From assembly GCF_947166265.1 (NCBI RefSeq), contig NZ_CAMVDO010000009.1, positions 1 to 64,000 on the forward strand: DNA of 64,000 nucleotides, written 5' to 3'. Positions 62,918 through 64,000 of the stretch are shown one piece after another; position 1 is the stretch's first letter; the number at the start of each line of letters is the position of its first letter. The position numbers were made by a program, and so were the translations under genes. The notes under the pieces are model-generated. The model searched no databases, had not been told where the DNA came from, and saw nothing but the letters and a program-made list of their open reading frames with translations. Source of the DNA: an uncultured Fibrobacter sp. GTDB lineage: Bacteria > Fibrobacterota > Fibrobacteria > Fibrobacterales > Fibrobacteraceae.

Positions 62918-63156
62918 TGAAAATAGAGTTTTCTCTTATTCTCAGCTAGAAATCTCGACAGTTTCCAGATATAGAGGATAGGACGAACGCTCACGTCTGC
63001 GGCAATTCTGTTGCCGTATCGTTTTGCTATAGGCAAATTGTATTTGCCTTTTAGTTACGCGACCTTTATTGGGGCGTGAGTTGTTTGTGTTTATTTGTAT
63101 CGGGCAGTCGAGAGCCTCTAGCTGGTAAATACATTCAACTCCACGCCTTTTTTATT
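62918..63156 (+). ncRNA. Candidate structured RNA, first copy, with terminator-like end
   Basis: A dense series of hairpins. They comprise AGAG-TTTT-CTCT, then the conserved motif 62935-62984 with a nine-pair closing stem (CTTATTCTC / GAGGATAGG), and then GACG / CGTC. CGGCAA / TTGCCG and the perfect AGGCAAAT / ATTTGCCT (63031-63049) follow. Last comes a long arm that pairs GGCGTG-AGTTG with CAACT-C-CACGCC and ends in six T at 63149-63154. Part of the conserved motif (CAGCTAGA, TCTCGACAG) can also pair with 63105-63125. No reading frame of note lies here. The direction is inferred from the T-run. Confidence 0.6.
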
Positions 63157-63194
63157 CAAAAAAATGGGTTGATTGCTGAATAAGGGTGAACTCG

Positions 63195-63330
63195 TACCGG
63201 AGTTTAACTCTTGTTCTTAGCTAGAAATCTCGACAATTTCTGATACAAAGAATAAGACTATGCTCGCCTACGCCTTTGTAATATATGGGTGTAGTGTATC
63301 CTGAGTGAATAGTATTCGCTCGGGTTTATT
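63195..63330 (+). ncRNA. Candidate structured RNA, second copy of the motif
   Basis: GAGTT / AACTC, then the second copy (63210-63258) with closing stem CTTGTTCTT / AAGAATAAG. CCTACGCC / GGGTGTAG follows, then CCTGAGTGAAT-AGT-ATTCGCTCGGG (63300-63324) and TTTATT. The conserved loop AGCTAGAAATCTCGACA is identical in both copies. Confidence 0.55.
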
Positions 63331-63334
63331 AGTC

Positions 63335-63370
63335 ATGCCATTGCGAACCTGTAAAGGAGAAGCAATCTCT
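63335..63370. repeat. ATTGC-type palindromic repeat
   Basis: CCATTGCGAA-CCTGTAAAGG-AGAAGCAATC, the same family as the copies around the GIY-YIG gene at 5.6 kb. Confidence 0.55.
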
Positions 63371-63462
63371 TGACTCATATTGCGAGTTTTGTTCTTTGAA
63401 ATGTCGTGCGTTTTGGCACTTGCGAGAGTGACTCGTTCACTTTCAGTAAGGAGTCAAATAAA

Positions 63463-64000
63463 ATGCCCGCCATTTTACGAGCTGCCAATCCATGGACACA
63501 AAAAAGCATCGACTACGCAGCAAACCTCCCCTATCTAGATGATTTGTACACAGTCTATCCTGTGGTACACGAAAATGTACGCAGAATAGATGAAAGAATC
63601 ATGCATCGCGTTGAAATGTACTTTAACGAGAGAGATAATTTCAATCTAATAGCCTCTCTGTTGGATTTAGACCTGTTTCCTGTAAAAGACAGTTATATTC
63701 CCTTCTTACGAAAATCAAAAGACGCCATTAGAAGAAATCCACAAATAATCAACCGCATCTGCGGGGATCTCTATGAAATGGGATTCAGGGAGCTCTATAA
63801 AAGATGCACCGAACCCAAAGAAGCCAATCGTCAAATGGGTCCCATGTTTCGCAATTGGCTTAATTCTGGGGCTTTAGGAATTAGACCTGTTCCTGAATCA
63901 GTTTTTGTTCGTAGTACAGGAAATGCAATTCTTGATGGATCCGACAGCTCAATGATGGATTATGCTAGACGGAATTTCGGATACAACCGAGAAAAGGGGC
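63463..64000 (+). CDS. Start of a gene resembling a type II restriction endonuclease (partial)
   Basis: An open frame with 179 visible codons, cut by the window edge. It starts MPAILRAANPWTQKSIDYAA, with AAGGAG upstream. Conserved-looking blocks are DSYIPFLRKSKDAIRRNPQI, RICGDLYEMGFREL, GPMFRNWLNSGALG and AILDGSDSSMMDYARRNFGY. The general pattern, with a GPMF-W-SGALG block before AILDGSD, recalls Tsp45I-like restriction enzymes from memory. The catalytic PD-ExK site would lie beyond the edge. It is more AT-rich than the chromosome core, and structured RNA sits upstream. The assignment is tentative. Confidence 0.45.
   Translation, partial: MPAILRAANPWTQKSIDYAANLPYLDDLYTVYPVVHENVRRIDERIMHRVEMYFNERDNFNLIASLLDLDLFPVKDSYIPFLRKSKDAIRRNPQIINRICGDLYEMGFRELYKRCTEPKEANRQMGPMFRNWLNSGALGIRPVPESVFVRSTGNAILDGSDSSMMDYARRNFGYNREKG

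Noticed and set aside
62896-63460. CRISPR array
   Set aside because: The motif occurs only twice, 275 bases apart, with no regular short spacers and no cas genes. It looks like duplicated RNA structure.
62896-63460. Type III toxin-antitoxin (ToxIN) RNA repeat
   Set aside because: These have many tandem repeats of about 36 bases beside a ToxN gene. Here there are two distant copies and no ToxN-like product is visible.

Overview
The window looks like a chromosomal contig from a Fibrobacter-type bacterium (phylum Fibrobacterota). The main evidence is three lipoproteins that end in the domain known as the Fibrobacter succinogenes major paralogous domain, many lipoproteins with serine-rich linkers, and a primary-type sigma factor that lacks region 1.1. 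The gene density, the single tRNA and the housekeeping genes point to chromosome rather than plasmid. Most genes are moderately GC-rich; AT-rich islands (about 5.64-5.93 kb, 58.4-59.3 kb and 62.9-64.0 kb) coincide with probably acquired DNA.

Layout. 0-5.5 kb: a remnant of a YhhQ-type transporter, a SstT-like serine/threonine symporter, a family-2 glycosyltransferase and topoisomerase III. 5.5-10.2 kb: a GIY-YIG nuclease nested in palindromic repeats, an exported GH3 enzyme, a DnaQ-like exonuclease and glucokinase. 10.4-15.1 kb: an Rrf2/IscR-like regulator, a triple-FKBP exported isomerase, and a PorV-like outer-membrane protein with an inserted beta-propeller. 15.2-19.2 kb: fabD, fabG, acpP, rnc, a 44-residue peptide gene and hisH. 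19.2-26.2 kb: a small C_GCAxxG_C_C protein and three tandem collagen-repeat FISUMP lipoproteins. 26.2-34.7 kb: an orphan OppF-like ATPase, xseB, then a tightly packed run of surface lipoproteins and PEGA-domain proteins. 34.8-44.1 kb: DedA, a phosphopantetheinyl transferase, tRNA-Val, SecDF, plsX-rpmF-yceD, a toxin-antitoxin remnant and a MacA-like adaptor. 44.1-54.4 kb: RlpA, two TPR proteins, the sigma factor, Mrp with DUF971, an ABC ATPase, a CE1-like esterase and a HAD phosphatase. 54.4-61 kb: accessory membrane proteins and lipoproteins. 61-64 kb: a defence-like island.

How genes work together. Lipid synthesis genes are split between two places: fabD-fabG-acpP and yceD-rpmF-plsX. Envelope biogenesis is represented by SecDF, RlpA, FKBP and many lipoproteins. 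The run at 27.4-33.0 kb has overlapping or near-touching genes and so is probably one cell-surface operon. The island at the right edge holds an intact HigB/HigA-ImmA pair, a decayed DinJ/YoeB pair, and about 500 bp of strongly structured non-coding DNA with two covarying copies of one RNA-like motif. It ends in the start of a gene that resembles a type II restriction enzyme.

The most promising undescribed element is the duplicated structured motif at 62,935-63,258 and its neighbouring gene. A second theme is that at least four genes (yhhQ, a higB, dinJ and yoeB) keep both ends but have lost the middle. All functional assignments come from reading motifs by eye; no database search was run.
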